Below, piece by piece: positions 52,015-61,294 of a stretch of DNA of 64,000 bases. The notes under the pieces were generated by a model, which did no database searches, had not been told where the DNA came from, and saw nothing but the letters and a program-made list of their open reading frames with translations. This DNA comes from JAFGDI01 sp963662515 (GTDB lineage Bacteria > Planctomycetota > Phycisphaerae > Sedimentisphaerales > SM23-30): assembly GCA_963662515.1 (NCBI GenBank), contig OY759675.1:3844001-3908000 (forward strand). Reading direction: 5' to 3'. The position numbers were made by a program, and so were the translations under genes. Every line of letters begins with the position of its first letter. Position 1 is the first letter of the stretch.

Positions 52015-54243
52015 ATGTCAGACAGAAAAATAACCAGCATTTTATTGACAATTTTGTCTATTTCATTAACTTACACCAACTTTATCTTTGCCAGACCCGT
52101 AACTGAAAATGAAATACACAGTCTCGTCTCCGGCTGGCTCAAAGCCGACAATTCTCCTCTTGGCGAAGATATGACCGGCACTATAACTGACATAATACCC
52201 TACAACAACGATGGTTATCCTTTCTATACCGTCTCACTCTCCCAGGGGGCCGCTATCATAGTTGCCGGCAACGACCAGATTGAGCCTGTCATCGCATTTG
52301 TTGACTGCTATGACTCCTCTGCAGCCGGAACGGATATTATGCTCGATTTTATCGCTCGCGACATAAAACAACGCAGCGAATCTGCCGGACTCTCACCGGC
52401 TAAAAAAAACATTGCCAGCTCTAAGGCCGCAGAACAAAACTCTGCCGCTAGTATTAAATGGTCACAACTTATTGCTCTCGCCACTGAACCGACCTCTAAA
52501 GCTCCATATCAGGTCAATATCTCCAGCCCCAGGGTTTACCCTCTCCTCACCACTAAATGGTCTCAACACAGCCATGACAACACCTCTGGCGGACTCACCT
52601 GTTACAATTATTACACGCCCAATAATTACCCCTCCGGCTGCGTTGCAACCGCAATGGCACAGATCATCAAATACTGGCAGCATCCTCAAACCGCCGTATC
52701 AGGATCTTTCACTATCAGCGTTAACGGCAGCCCCCAAAACGCATCTATTATGGGCGGAACTCTGCCCGGCGGAGCTTATGACTTCTCACTTATGCCGGAC
52801 CTGCCCTCTGCCGGGGTCACCCTGGCTCAGCGACAAGAAATTGGCAGGCTCTGTCACGACGCCGGAGCGGCTGTCGGCATGGCTTATTACCCAGGTGGTT
52901 CTTCTGCCAGTCTTGCCAATGCCTCTAATGCTCTTTACAGTACCTTCGGGTTCGCCAGCAGCAAATACGCCGCAGACGATGTCTATCTCTCTGGCAGCCT
53001 GCAAAACATTATCAATCCTAATCTCGATGCCGGCTGGCCTGTCATTCTGGGCATTCTCAATTCCACCAGCTACTCTGGCCATGCCGTCATAACGGATGGA
53101 TACGGCTTTAATTACGGAACACTATATCATCATATCAATATGGGCTGGGGCGGATATGCCGACCTCTGGTACAATCTGCCTGATATCAGCTATGGCAGCC
53201 AGAACTATGACCTCATTACTGATTGCATCTATAATATCTCACCAACTGTCACCGGCGAAATTATCAGCGGACGCGTCACCGATGAATTCGGCAACCCCCT
53301 GCCAAATGTTACCGTAACCGCCTCTGATGACACTAATACCTACTCAGCTAATACAAATCAAGCTGGTATCTATGCTTTCACCGGCATGATGGCCAATACA
53401 CAATATGTACTTACCGGCTCAGCTAATGGCTACGCTGTTCAGTTCTATATTATGAGCAGACATGTAAACACCAGTGAATCAGGGGCCTATGATGACATAG
53501 CCGGAAATATACAGGCTCCTGACCTTATCGCCTGGCAAATGCCGCAAAATCCCATTGCTATCGCACAGGATCTTTCCGTCACTAGCGGACAAACCATTAA
53601 CCTGACTCTACAATGCGATGATGATGGATATATCGACCCCATATTAACTGGAACACCCAATATCATTCTGACCAAACTGCCCGCCAGAGGACAATTATCC
53701 ATACCTGGCTATGGCCCAATTAATTCTGTACCCTGCGACCTCACTGCCTCAGGCGGACAATTGATCTACAGCCACCTCGGCATTAGTACCGGCTTTGATG
53801 ATTTTGCCTTCACTGCTCAAGATAATATGGGAGCCTCCAACGCAATTGTCTCCATTAGCATACCTGACCTGAACCAGGGATTTGAATCCGGATATATGAC
53901 GGCTGGTCTTTCACCGATGGAAACAATCCACCTGATGGTTCAGGATGGAACTACTATTACATCACCAACACGCCAAAGTCGAGCTGGTCCGGAAATATCG
54001 CCGCTATGTGCATTAGCTATAATGGCACCAGCCCCAACGACTCTCTGGTTTATTCCTCTATTGATACCAGAAACTATATGCAAGGCTTCCAACTCTCTTT
54101 TGGGCATGTATTCAGAACTTATGATGGCAGTGCCCTGGGCTTTGTTGAAGCCTCGCCCGATGGTATTGGATGGGCTATTTTACCCGGCTGTATCTTTGCC
54201 AATAATTGCGATGGAAAAGTTTCCGTTAATATTACCCCGATGA
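52015..54243 (+). CDS. Secreted C10 (streptopain-like) peptidase, frameshifted
   Basis: 742-aa open frame. A signal peptide (ILLTILSISLTYTNFIFA) is followed by a streptopain-type inhibitory propeptide (RPVTENEIHSLVSGWLKAD; FYTVSLSQGAAIIVAGND), then the protease with catalytic Cys about residue 209 (PSGCVATAMAQIIKYW) and His about 355 (SGHAVITDGYG). A carboxypeptidase-regulatory-like beta domain follows (ISGRVTDEFGNPLPNVTVTA). The last ~110 codons are out of frame: at about 53907-53915 the true sequence shifts frame, so the genuine C-terminus is encoded in the next frame (to 54533). A CAGGAG site lies 7 bases before the ATG. Likely extracellular proteolysis. Confidence 0.85.
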   Translation: MSDRKITSILLTILSISLTYTNFIFARPVTENEIHSLVSGWLKADNSPLGEDMTGTITDIIPYNNDGYPFYTVSLSQGAAIIVAGNDQIEPVIAFVDCYDSSAAGTDIMLDFIARDIKQRSESAGLSPAKKNIASSKAAEQNSAASIKWSQLIALATEPTSKAPYQVNISSPRVYPLLTTKWSQHSHDNTSGGLTCYNYYTPNNYPSGCVATAMAQIIKYWQHPQTAVSGSFTISVNGSPQNASIMGGTLPGGAYDFSLMPDLPSAGVTLAQRQEIGRLCHDAGAAVGMAYYPGGSSASLANASNALYSTFGFASSKYAADDVYLSGSLQNIINPNLDAGWPVILGILNSTSYSGHAVITDGYGFNYGTLYHHINMGWGGYADLWYNLPDISYGSQNYDLITDCIYNISPTVTGEIISGRVTDEFGNPLPNVTVTASDDTNTYSANTNQAGIYAFTGMMANTQYVLTGSANGYAVQFYIMSRHVNTSESGAYDDIAGNIQAPDLIAWQMPQNPIAIAQDLSVTSGQTINLTLQCDDDGYIDPILTGTPNIILTKLPARGQLSIPGYGPINSVPCDLTASGGQLIYSHLGISTGFDDFAFTAQDNMGASNAIVSISIPDLNQGFESGYMTAGLSPMETIHLMVQDGTTITSPTRQSRAGPEISPLCALAIMAPAPTTLWFIPLLIPETICKASNSLLGMYSELMMAVPWALLKPRPMVLDGLFYPAVSLPIIAMEKFPLILPR

Positions 54244-54533
54244 TCATGCCAGGCCTGTTCGGAACGCCAAACCTCAAACTTCGCTGGCGATATAATGCCA
54301 GTAACGATCTCTACTGGGGTATTGATGATGTCCAGATCGTAAGCCTCTCACCCGCCTTGCCCCGACTGGCAGACTTAGATGGTGATCGAGATATCGACTC
54401 CGGCGATCTCGCCATAGTAGCTGCCAACTGGCTCAGCCCCGGACCAGCTTACGGCGCAGACATAAATAATGATAGCACTACAGACATAACCGACTTCGCC
54501 ATACTGGCAAAACAATGGCTCTCACTTCCCTGA
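53911..54533 (+). pseudogene. Out-of-frame C-terminus of the C10 peptidase
   Basis: In the +1 frame the sequence continues as TDGNNPPDGSGWNYYYITNT, a beta sandwich (GFQLSFGHVFRTYDGSALGF; LRWRYNASNDLYWGIDDVQI) and a dockerin-like tail (DLDGDRDIDSGDLAIVAANW, DINNDSTTDITDFAIL). Restoring one base near 53911 would fuse it to the protease in a protein of about 838 aa. It may be a true mutation or a sequencing error. Confidence 0.75.
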
Positions 54534-54567
54534 CCAGTGCCATACCGCCAATAAATGCAAGGCCGCC

Positions 54568-54640
54568 TCATAGGTCACATAGGTCACAGGCCAATTACTA
54601 TATGCCATTCAACCATTTCATTCTCAGTCAATAAGTGATT
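54568..54640. repeat. TAGGTCACAT-type repeat downstream of a gene
   Basis: TCATAGGTCACATAGGTCAC continues into AGGCCAATTACTATATGCC and on to CTCAGTCAATAAGTGATT. The whole block recurs with changes at 61455-61543. Confidence 0.6.
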
Positions 54641-54726
54641 TAATCAAAACTCGAGAGAAAACTATATGTAGCCATTATTTTGCCAAATAATCATTGAAAA
54701 AAGATATTATGACGACATAAAATACT

Positions 54727-54796
54727 GTAACTGGTATTAAATTAATACCAGCAGTTACCATATTTGCCAGGGTATTGCTTTTATCAGACCCTGGCA
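54727..54796 (+). promoter_or_regulatory. Two inverted repeats before the YeeE pair
   Basis: CTGGTATTAA-A-TTAATACCAG (54731-54751, extended by GTAAC/GTTAC) and TGCCAGGGT...ACCCTGGCA (54765-54773 with 54788-54796). They lie 40-110 bases before the first transporter gene. Possible operator and leader structure; function unknown. Confidence 0.4.
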
Positions 54797-54837
54797 TAGA
54801 AAGAGTTATAGTTATTTTTATGGAAATGGGGTATTTT

Positions 54838-55380
54838 ATGAAAAATGATGGTTGGAATCCGTTTGTAGCCGGTGCGCTGGCGGGTTTACTGGCAATTTTG
54901 TCTGTCTATGTTACTCAGAAGATGATAAATAAATCAGAATTTCTGGGTACTTCCACTACTTTTGTCCGGGTAACAGGCCTGGTCGAGAAAGCTGTTGTCC
55001 CCGAACATGTTGCATCCAACGATTATTTCACCTCTACTAAGGTGAAAGTTGACTGGCAGATGTTACTGGTTGTGGGTGTTTTCATCGGTGCTTTGATCTC
55101 CTCTGTCACTGATGGCAGCTTCAAGATCGAACCAATTCCGCCACTCTGGAAGCAATATCATGGTGGCAGTATCATCAATAGGGCTATCTGGTCCATTCTT
55201 GGCGGTATAGTCGCACTCTTTGGCGTACGAATGGCAGGTGGGTGCCCCAGTGGTCATGGCCTCAGTGGCATGATGCAACTCGCTACCAGTGGTCTGGTGG
55301 CCATGGGTGGTTTCATGGCAGGCGGTTTCGTTGTCGCACGCATCGTTAACTTCAAGAAAAAGGGGGCTGGAAATGATTAA
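54838..55380 (+). CDS. YeeE/YedE family half-transporter (first)
   Basis: 180-aa polytopic membrane protein of the YeeE/YedE (DUF395) family, which includes thiosulfate/sulfur-compound importers. Helices include NPFVAGALAGLLAILSVYV and MLLVVGVFIGALISSV; the signature is RMAGGCPSGHGLSGMMQL with a conserved Cys. The ATG at 54838 is chosen because GGGG lies 8 bases upstream; an in-frame ATG at 54820 is also possible. It overlaps the second half-transporter by eight bases, so both are made together, probably as a heteromeric pair. Confidence 0.85.
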   Translation: MKNDGWNPFVAGALAGLLAILSVYVTQKMINKSEFLGTSTTFVRVTGLVEKAVVPEHVASNDYFTSTKVKVDWQMLLVVGVFIGALISSVTDGSFKIEPIPPLWKQYHGGSIINRAIWSILGGIVALFGVRMAGGCPSGHGLSGMMQLATSGLVAMGGFMAGGFVVARIVNFKKKGAGND

Positions 55381-55984
55381 TTCAATGCTTTCTATACTGG
55401 CACAGGCATCTCCTGATGCCGTAGCTCAACCGGCTCCATTTTTGAATACGGGGCAGGTCCTTGGCATCATTACCGGCATAATCTTCGGATTCCTCCTCCA
55501 AAAAGGCCGGGTACTGCGTTACGATAAACAAGTTGGTTTTCTGCTTTTGCAGGACTTTACCATTATCAAGTTCATGTTCTCGGCAATTGCCGTGGGTATG
55601 ATCGGTATCAATCTTCTCGCCCAGCAGGGAATGATAGAGTACGATATTAAAGGTCTGAGCCTGGGTGGTCAGCTCATCGGCGGGCTGCTTTTTGGCGCTG
55701 GCTGGGCTATTTGTGGCTATTGCCCGGGCACAGCCGTTGGCGCTGTCGGCGAGGGACGGGTCAGTGCTATCTGGGTTATCCTCGGCATGCTCATTGGTGC
55801 AGGCATTTATGCCGAAGCTTTCCCCTGGGTAAAAGCTAATATCCTCACCCTGGGCAAATACGATGTTCCACGCCTTACCGACCTGTTGCATGTTAACCAG
55901 TGGATAATCATAGCAGTATTCGCTATTGCGATCCTGATATATTATATAATCGATAACGCCAATAAAAAGCCTGCCGGCAAGTAA
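55373..55984 (+). CDS. YeeE/YedE family half-transporter (second)
   Basis: 203-aa membrane protein whose ATG overlaps the stop of the first half (ATGATTAA). It has helices from LGIITGIIFGFLLQKGRV onward, the second family signature AGWAICGYCPGTAVGAVGEG with two Cys, and a C-terminal helix (WIIIAVFAIAILIYYII). The two signatures correspond to the two halves of full-length YeeE proteins. Predicted uptake of a sulfur compound; the true substrate is not shown by neighbours. Confidence 0.85.
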   Translation: MINSMLSILAQASPDAVAQPAPFLNTGQVLGIITGIIFGFLLQKGRVLRYDKQVGFLLLQDFTIIKFMFSAIAVGMIGINLLAQQGMIEYDIKGLSLGGQLIGGLLFGAGWAICGYCPGTAVGAVGEGRVSAIWVILGMLIGAGIYAEAFPWVKANILTLGKYDVPRLTDLLHVNQWIIIAVFAIAILIYYIIDNANKKPAGK

Positions 55985-56033
55985 ACGCTGCTCCTTCAGC
56001 ACCTTTGCCTGACCACGCAAGCTAAATAGAAAC

Positions 56034-56085
56034 AATAACAGGAAATACCAACAGAGCAGAAATGCCCCGAGTATTTCCTGTTATT
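56034..56085 (+). terminator. Terminator of the YeeE pair
   Basis: A 15-bp perfect stem (AATAACAGGAAATAC with GTATTTCCTGTTATT) around a 22-base loop, 50 bases after the second stop. The T-run is short, so efficiency is uncertain. Confidence 0.65.
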
Positions 56086-56180
56086 ATTACACTATGTACC
56101 GCTAACAAATACATTATCCTTGTGTGGACTATACCTGGTACATTTATTACCCGGTTTTACCAATTATGAACAATAATCAA

Positions 56181-56433
56181 CAGGGCTAACACATGAAAAT
56201 TTTCAGACAGGATAACCGGCTGAATACAGCCTGGATTTGCGACAGTTTGAGTATGTCTGGCTTGATTTTGCAGATACTTTACCTTTCCGATCCGGTTTAC
56301 CTTTTTATATCTTAAATTCAGGCCAGGAATGGAGAATGTTTTCCAAACGAAACCAGATTAAACTCGATCTGTTAAAAATCCAGCCCGTAATCGGGCGGTT
56401 ATCCTGTCAAATATATTTCATGCGTTAGCCCTG
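56181..56433. mobile_element. Palindromic MITE-like element, copy 2
   Basis: 253 bp with ends CAGGGCTAACACATG and (inverted) CAGGGCTAACGCATG, inner arms GACAGGATAACCG and CGGTTATCCTGTC. Same architecture as 10668-10939, but the middle and the second palindrome have diverged (GGCTGAATACAGCC here). Confidence 0.75.
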
Positions 56434-56452
56434 CAATAATCAAGGGAGACCG

Positions 56453-56480
56453 TTGACAAACATGCTTTATGCTATAAAAT
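56453..56480 (+). promoter_or_regulatory. Promoter upstream of rsgA leader
   Basis: TTGACA (perfect -35), 16 bases, TAAAAT. It is placed 50 bases before the leader ORF and 207 bases before the rsgA start. Confidence 0.65.
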
Positions 56481-56530
56481 AAAGTAGTTCTTTTCTATAT
56501 TTAACAACTGTAATTCAAAAGGAGATTTTT

Positions 56531-56587
56531 ATGTTTAATTTAAGAAACACATTGGCAATTGTTCTACCCATGGAGGTATGTGTATAA
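56531..56587 (+). CDS. Candidate 18-residue leader peptide
   Basis: ATG with AAAGGAG seven bases upstream, encoding MFNLRNTLAIVLPMEVCV then TAA. The last codons lie in the left arm of a hairpin. The strong ribosome binding site and position in the rsgA 5' region suggest a regulatory leader; no homologue is known to me. Confidence 0.45.
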   Translation: MFNLRNTLAIVLPMEVCV

Positions 56588-56608
56588 CAATCTGCATGAT
56601 ACCTCCCA
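56571..56608 (+). promoter_or_regulatory. Hairpin overlapping the leader stop
   Basis: TGGAGGTAT (56571-56579) pairs with ATACCTCCCA (56599-56608). The left arm carries a GGAGG. Possible attenuator or translational switch for rsgA. It lacks a full T-run. Confidence 0.45.
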
Positions 56609-56686
56609 GGATTTGTATATTTTAGCGGGTTTGATCTTTTGAGCTCGCACTAATGTAGAAATATCAAATTTCGGAGGATTCAGAAA

Positions 56687-57757
56687 TTGAATCATTTAGA
56701 AAAATACGGTCTTTGTGACCATTTTGCTCAACAGGCAGCAATGTACCCTGACCTGAGCGTAGCACGAATTATATCTCAACATCGTGACCTTTATAAAGTG
56801 ATTACCGAAAAAGGCGAATCTTTGGCTGAGGTTTCCGGCCGGTTTCGCTTTGATGCCAGAGATGTTTCGTGTTTCCCGGTGGTTGGCGATTTCGTAATGC
56901 TCGATAACAGTCATGGCACAGGCAGTAATGCAATCATTCATGAAGTACTGCCCCGAAAAGGTACATTTGAACGCATTGCCGCCGGCGGAGGCTGCCAGGT
57001 GCAAGTCATCGCCTCAAACATAGACATCATATTTATATGCATGTCACTGAACAATGATTATAACCTGAGCCGCCTGGAGCGATTCCTGTCAGCGGCCTGG
57101 GACAGCAAAGCACAGCCGGTTGTGGTACTGACCAAATCAGACCTGTGCGACAAACTTGAGGATGTTCTGGCGGAAGTTTCAGCTATTGCCATTGGAGCAG
57201 AGATCATCGTGACCTCAAGTCATGATGAATCTTCCTGCAGGCAGTTATTGCCTTTCATGCCAAAGGGCAAGACCGCTTCTTTTATTGGCTCATCAGGGGT
57301 TGGAAAATCAACCTTGATCAATTGTCTGGCCGGGCAGGATTTACTCACAACCGCCGAAATCGGGCCGGAAGACAAAGGCCGCCATACCTCGACCAGACGA
57401 GAGCTGCTGGTGCTGCCACATGGCGGGATTGTGATCGACACCCCCGGTTTGCGGGAATTTGCCGTGGAATCGGTTGATTTTTCCCGGTCATTTGCTGATA
57501 TTGATGAACTTATCGGCCAGTGCCGTTTCAATGATTGTTCACATGAAAGTGAACCGGGCTGTGCGGTACAAAAAGCTATCGCAGCCGGCGAGCTGACCGA
57601 GCGTAGATTCAGAAGCTATCAGAAATTGCAGAAGGAAGCTCATTACGCCCGGCTCAATGCCAAACAGATAGAAAAAGAAAAGCTAAACGATATGTTCAGT
57701 GAATTCGGCGGCATGAAGAAAATCAAGAAGTTCATCAGATCACAAAAAAAGCGATAG
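56687..57757 (+). CDS. rsgA: Ribosome small-subunit GTPase RsgA
   Basis: 356-aa circularly permuted GTPase (YjeQ/EngC) that checks late 30S maturation. N-terminal OB-fold region (about 30-110), then permuted motifs: LTKSD (G4), IVTSSH (G5), SSGVGKST (P-loop, G1), GRHTSTRRE (G2) and IDTPGLREF (G3). C-terminal zinc knuckle CRFNDCSHESEPGCAV and a basic tail. The start is a TTG with CGGAGGA nine bases upstream. It is preceded by its own promoter, leader ORF and hairpin. Some genomes carry a second, divergent RsgA copy, and the non-consensus start would fit either case. Confidence 0.9.
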   Translation: MNHLEKYGLCDHFAQQAAMYPDLSVARIISQHRDLYKVITEKGESLAEVSGRFRFDARDVSCFPVVGDFVMLDNSHGTGSNAIIHEVLPRKGTFERIAAGGGCQVQVIASNIDIIFICMSLNNDYNLSRLERFLSAAWDSKAQPVVVLTKSDLCDKLEDVLAEVSAIAIGAEIIVTSSHDESSCRQLLPFMPKGKTASFIGSSGVGKSTLINCLAGQDLLTTAEIGPEDKGRHTSTRRELLVLPHGGIVIDTPGLREFAVESVDFSRSFADIDELIGQCRFNDCSHESEPGCAVQKAIAAGELTERRFRSYQKLQKEAHYARLNAKQIEKEKLNDMFSEFGGMKKIKKFIRSQKKR

Positions 57758-57818
57758 CCCTGAGAAATACTTCTGGGACTATTGACTGGCTGATCTTATC
57801 TATTAATCATGTTTTTTC

Positions 57819-57854
57819 AATACAGGCTCATTACACAGGTAATGGGCCTGTATT
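57819..57854 (+). terminator. Terminator of rsgA
   Basis: AATACAGGCTCATTA pairs with TAATGGGCCTGTATT across a six-base loop, with TTTATATT following. Confidence 0.75.
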
Positions 57855-57881
57855 TATATTGGAAACCGGAGACAGGGAAAC
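57855..57881. repeat. 27-bp direct repeat, left copy
   Basis: TATATTGGAAACCGGAGACA followed by GGGAAAC, repeated exactly at 61336-61362. The pair brackets the GH31 gene and the transposase remnant. Confidence 0.8.
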
Positions 57882-57914
57882 CTTAACTTGTTTCTTATTT
57901 CTTGCTACTTACTA

Positions 57915-57936
57915 CTGTAACCGTGAACGGTTACAG
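57915..57936. repeat. Perfect hairpin at GH31 3' end
   Basis: CTGTAACCG-TGAA-CGGTTACAG, about 30 bases beyond the GH31 stop (minus strand). A possible terminator without a clear T-run. Confidence 0.5.
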
Positions 57937-57963
57937 ATCCCTATTGTTCCATCAATTTGTTGA

Positions 57964-59712
57964 TTAGATTAACTTATGAGCTTGATATGGACTGCAATTG
58001 GAGAGACCTTCTATAGTAACTTCAAAGTCAATTCCTGTTTTATGAATTATAATTACATTATTTGCCTTATCATATACCCACTTATCTGCTCCTCTAACAG
58101 AAACTGGAGGGGCCGAAACTTGTATGCGCAGAATCCAATCATGTGACACATCTCCATCAACATATATTGTTCCATTATCTGCATCTGCTATTACATTAAC
58201 TGTTTTATATTCTAATCCATCACCAACTGGACGATAGAATGTCTTGTGATTTTTACCATTTGGAAATATTAACAAAGTTGTTTTTTCTTCAATTGAACCA
58301 TCTCCATGGCCTGTAATGTCATTTTTAACATTCATAGGAATAATTGCACCGCTCCGGAAATATATTGGATAGCGACCTAATGGTAGCGTCAATTCAAGCT
58401 TCTGATTCCCAGCAATTACTACTTCTCTATTCCAAAAATCTATCCATTGCCCTTCAGGCAAAGTCAATGCCTTGTCAGAATCATGAGTCATAACGCCAAC
58501 AAATATATCATCGCCAAGCATATGTTGAGCCAGCTTTATATCAGCTTGTCGCACTATAGGCTTGCCTGTCAAATGAGCTTCAACACCAAGACTAAACAAA
58601 AATGGAACCAATTCACTATGCAATGTCGCATAATAGCGATATATATCTGTAGTTTCTGTACCTCCATTCTGCTGGTCATGCCACCATGGCAGATGGTTGG
58701 TAAGACCGCCGTTTGAACCACCATTACTCATATTTGGCATCATGGCTCCAAACTGAGCATATCGAATCAATTCGTTTTTGCTTGACGCTGCACGCCAGTA
58801 TCCGCCAACTTCTACCTGCAATCCGCTATAACCTGCCTGTGCAGAACGATACAAGTTATCCATTTGATGACTTATCCCATCAAAATCACCTGTAAAGTCA
58901 CCAGACCAACCCAAAATACAATCACCGACTTTCGCATGCCAATCGCCATGCTGGTGCGAATATGGGCGAGCTGTGACTACAGCATCAGGTTTCTTATTAA
59001 CAGTATATTCATACATATATTTATGCCAAAGCCCCTTATATTCCTCATGGGACACTTCGCCGGTAGAGGTCGTAACTGGATCAACAGGAAGAATATCACC
59101 TATGCCTGCATCACATTTAAAACCATCAATACCCATATCCATGATTTTATCCAGCTCAGACGCAAACCATTGGCACGCTTCAGAGTTTGTCACATCAATG
59201 TGAAGTCCATCCCCTTTCCACCAATGATAGTTTTCAGGATTGATCAGGCCATAACCTTTTTCCATAGCAAAGTCATAATTGGCTGATTTGCTTAACGGCA
59301 CATCACTTGAAGTGGAATTTATATTGCCAGTCATCCACATGATCACTCGCACACCATCATCATGAAGTTGGTCGATCATTTTTTGTGGCTCTGGATATCG
59401 TTTTTTATCCCAGTTAAAGTCGTTATATCCTGTGGACCATGGACTATCTATGATGACAGCTGCAACTGGAATATTACGGCTAAGATAACCATCAACTAAA
59501 CCGAGTACTGAACTTTGTGTATTGTCATTATCTTCCCAAACCCAAGGCTCATAAGCCCAACGCGGGATAAGAGGAGGGAGTTGTTTTTCTACTTTTTCTT
59601 GATTCTCCGCCTTATTTTTTGCATTTACAGCATCACCTGCCATCAGATATACACTATTTGAAAAAAGTAATGTCAAAATCAAAAAAGATTGAAACTTTAA
59701 TATATTCTTCAT
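57964..59712 (-). CDS. Exported GH31 family glycosidase
   Basis: 582-aa secreted enzyme with signal peptide (FLILTLLFSNSVYLMAG). The barrel carries PVAAVIIDSPWS, the nucleophile strand MGIDGFKCDAGIGD and the acid/base region WSGDFTGDFDG, then the proximal beta domain (IYFRSGAIIPMN) and a distal C-terminal domain. The usual N-terminal galactose-mutarotase-like sandwich of GH31 is missing: the mature protein starts directly at the barrel (PRWAYEPWVWEDND). Specificity (alpha-glucosidase, alpha-xylosidase, sulfoquinovosidase or other) cannot be told. GAGGAA lies six bases before the ATG. It lies beside a dead transposase within the same direct repeats. Confidence 0.85.
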   Translation of the reverse strand: MKNILKFQSFLILTLLFSNSVYLMAGDAVNAKNKAENQEKVEKQLPPLIPRWAYEPWVWEDNDNTQSSVLGLVDGYLSRNIPVAAVIIDSPWSTGYNDFNWDKKRYPEPQKMIDQLHDDGVRVIMWMTGNINSTSSDVPLSKSANYDFAMEKGYGLINPENYHWWKGDGLHIDVTNSEACQWFASELDKIMDMGIDGFKCDAGIGDILPVDPVTTSTGEVSHEEYKGLWHKYMYEYTVNKKPDAVVTARPYSHQHGDWHAKVGDCILGWSGDFTGDFDGISHQMDNLYRSAQAGYSGLQVEVGGYWRAASSKNELIRYAQFGAMMPNMSNGGSNGGLTNHLPWWHDQQNGGTETTDIYRYYATLHSELVPFLFSLGVEAHLTGKPIVRQADIKLAQHMLGDDIFVGVMTHDSDKALTLPEGQWIDFWNREVVIAGNQKLELTLPLGRYPIYFRSGAIIPMNVKNDITGHGDGSIEEKTTLLIFPNGKNHKTFYRPVGDGLEYKTVNVIADADNGTIYVDGDVSHDWILRIQVSAPPVSVRGADKWVYDKANNVIIIHKTGIDFEVTIEGLSNCSPYQAHKLI

Positions 59713-59881
59713 ATATTTCCTCTAAAATTAGCTTAAGTATTCTTGTACATCCTAATGAAAACCGGGGGCAGGCACAAAATCTGCTCTCGTCTCTTACATT
59801 ATAACCATATGATAATATTTTTCAAAAACATTACTATCTTGCCTATATTGACTTACGCCCGACGCTGGTTTGTGTATAATG

Positions 59882-61294
59882 ACATGTTACGACAGCCAGG
59901 CAAGATAAAATCAAGAGCAGCGACCTGCAAGGGTTCAAGTATTTCAAGAGCATATCCGGCATGCTGGAAGGTTTGCATGATGCCGGAGAAATTAAAGGGG
60001 AGAAATTGATCCTTAATCATGAGCATCCATTGTGTAAGTTGGCGGATTCAATCGACTGGGATTCTCTTGATAAGCAACTGTCAGAAAGTTACCATAAGGA
60101 CATGGGAAGACCAGGTAACGCAACTCGTTTGATGGTAGGTCTTCATTATCTCAAGCATGCTTTTGATGAATCAGATGAGAGTGTTGTGGCTCGCTGGATA
60201 GAGAATCCATACTGGCAGTATTTTTGCGGCTATAAATACATGCAGCATGAGTTTCCAATTCATCCGACCAGCATGACTAAGTGGCGTAACCGGGTTGGTT
60301 CTAAGCGTATGGAAGTATTACTCCAAGAGACGATAAATACGGCAAAGCGTGAAAAACATCTCAAGCCGTCAGAGATCAGCAAGGTTATTGTTGATACAAC
60401 TGTCCAGGAAAAAGCGATTGCATTTCCAACTGATGCCAGATTGTGTGTTAAGGCTATTCAGCGTCTGGTGAAGCTAAGCCATAAGTTTGGCATTGATCTT
60501 CGCCAGAGTTATGTAAGAGTTTCTAAAAAACATTTTTCAGTCAGGGCAGATATGCCCGTGCCAATCAGTATAAGCGAGCCGGAAAAGAGACAAAGAAGCT
60601 CAAAACCTATCTGGGCAGGCTTATTAGAGATATTCGCCGTAAGGCATCAGATATTGCAGAACCTTTGGAGATTGCTCTTAACCGCTCAGAACGAATTCTG
60701 ACTCAGCAGCGTAAAGATAGCCAAAAGCTGTATAGTCTTGATGCTCCGGAAGTAGAGTGTATCGCTAAAGGAAAGGTGCATAAGAAATATGAGTTTGGCT
60801 GTAAAGTAAGTGTATGCCTTACTCATGGAAGCAACTGGATATTGAGTTGCGATGCATTGCATGGCAATCCATATGATGGACATACCTTGAAAGATACCCT
60901 GGAAAAAGCCAGTAAGTTATCTGGTAATCCGATAAAGGAAGTGTATGTTGATAATGGCTACAAAGGTCATGGCTGTGAAAACGATGCCATGGTTTATGTT
61001 CAGGGTCAAAAGCGAAAATCACTGACCAGGGCAATCAAAAAGAAGCTCAAACGGAGAAGTGCAGTTGAGCCAATAATAGGTCATTTGAAAGATGATAACA
61101 GAATGAAGCGAAACTATCTCAAAGGAACAGAAGGCGACATGCTCAACGCAATCTTTGCAGCCGCCGGCTACAATTTACGCAAATTGCTAAAGGCATTTTG
61201 CCATGCGCTGGCAGAATTGGTGTTCCGGACAGAAAATTTGCTGACCAAACATGAAAATATCCAGTCAAAACTATACATAGCCCTGGCTGGATAA
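59882..61294 (+). pseudogene. Decayed IS5-type transposase
   Basis: DDE transposase of the IS5/IS1182-like group, split by at least two frame changes. The start MLRQPGKIK (59882) continues in another frame as SSDLQGFKYFKSISGMLEGL near 59910. The main part has HPLCKLADSIDWDSLDKQL, then YCGYKYMQHEF-type and VIVDTTVQEKAIAFPTD (first catalytic Asp). A second shift near 60526-60537 (A6CAT5) leads to SQGRYARANQYKRAGKETKK, VYVDNGYKGHG (second Asp) and RSAVEPIIGHLKDD (catalytic Glu). All three acidic residues survive, so it is recent but inactive as read. Confidence 0.85.

Noticed and set aside
60520..60540. Programmed -1 frameshift (A6C) in the transposase
   Set aside because: The zero frame reads TCT AAA AAA CAT, which is not the A-AAA-AAC phase needed for tandem slippage, and there is another frame break near 59910. 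Decay is simpler.
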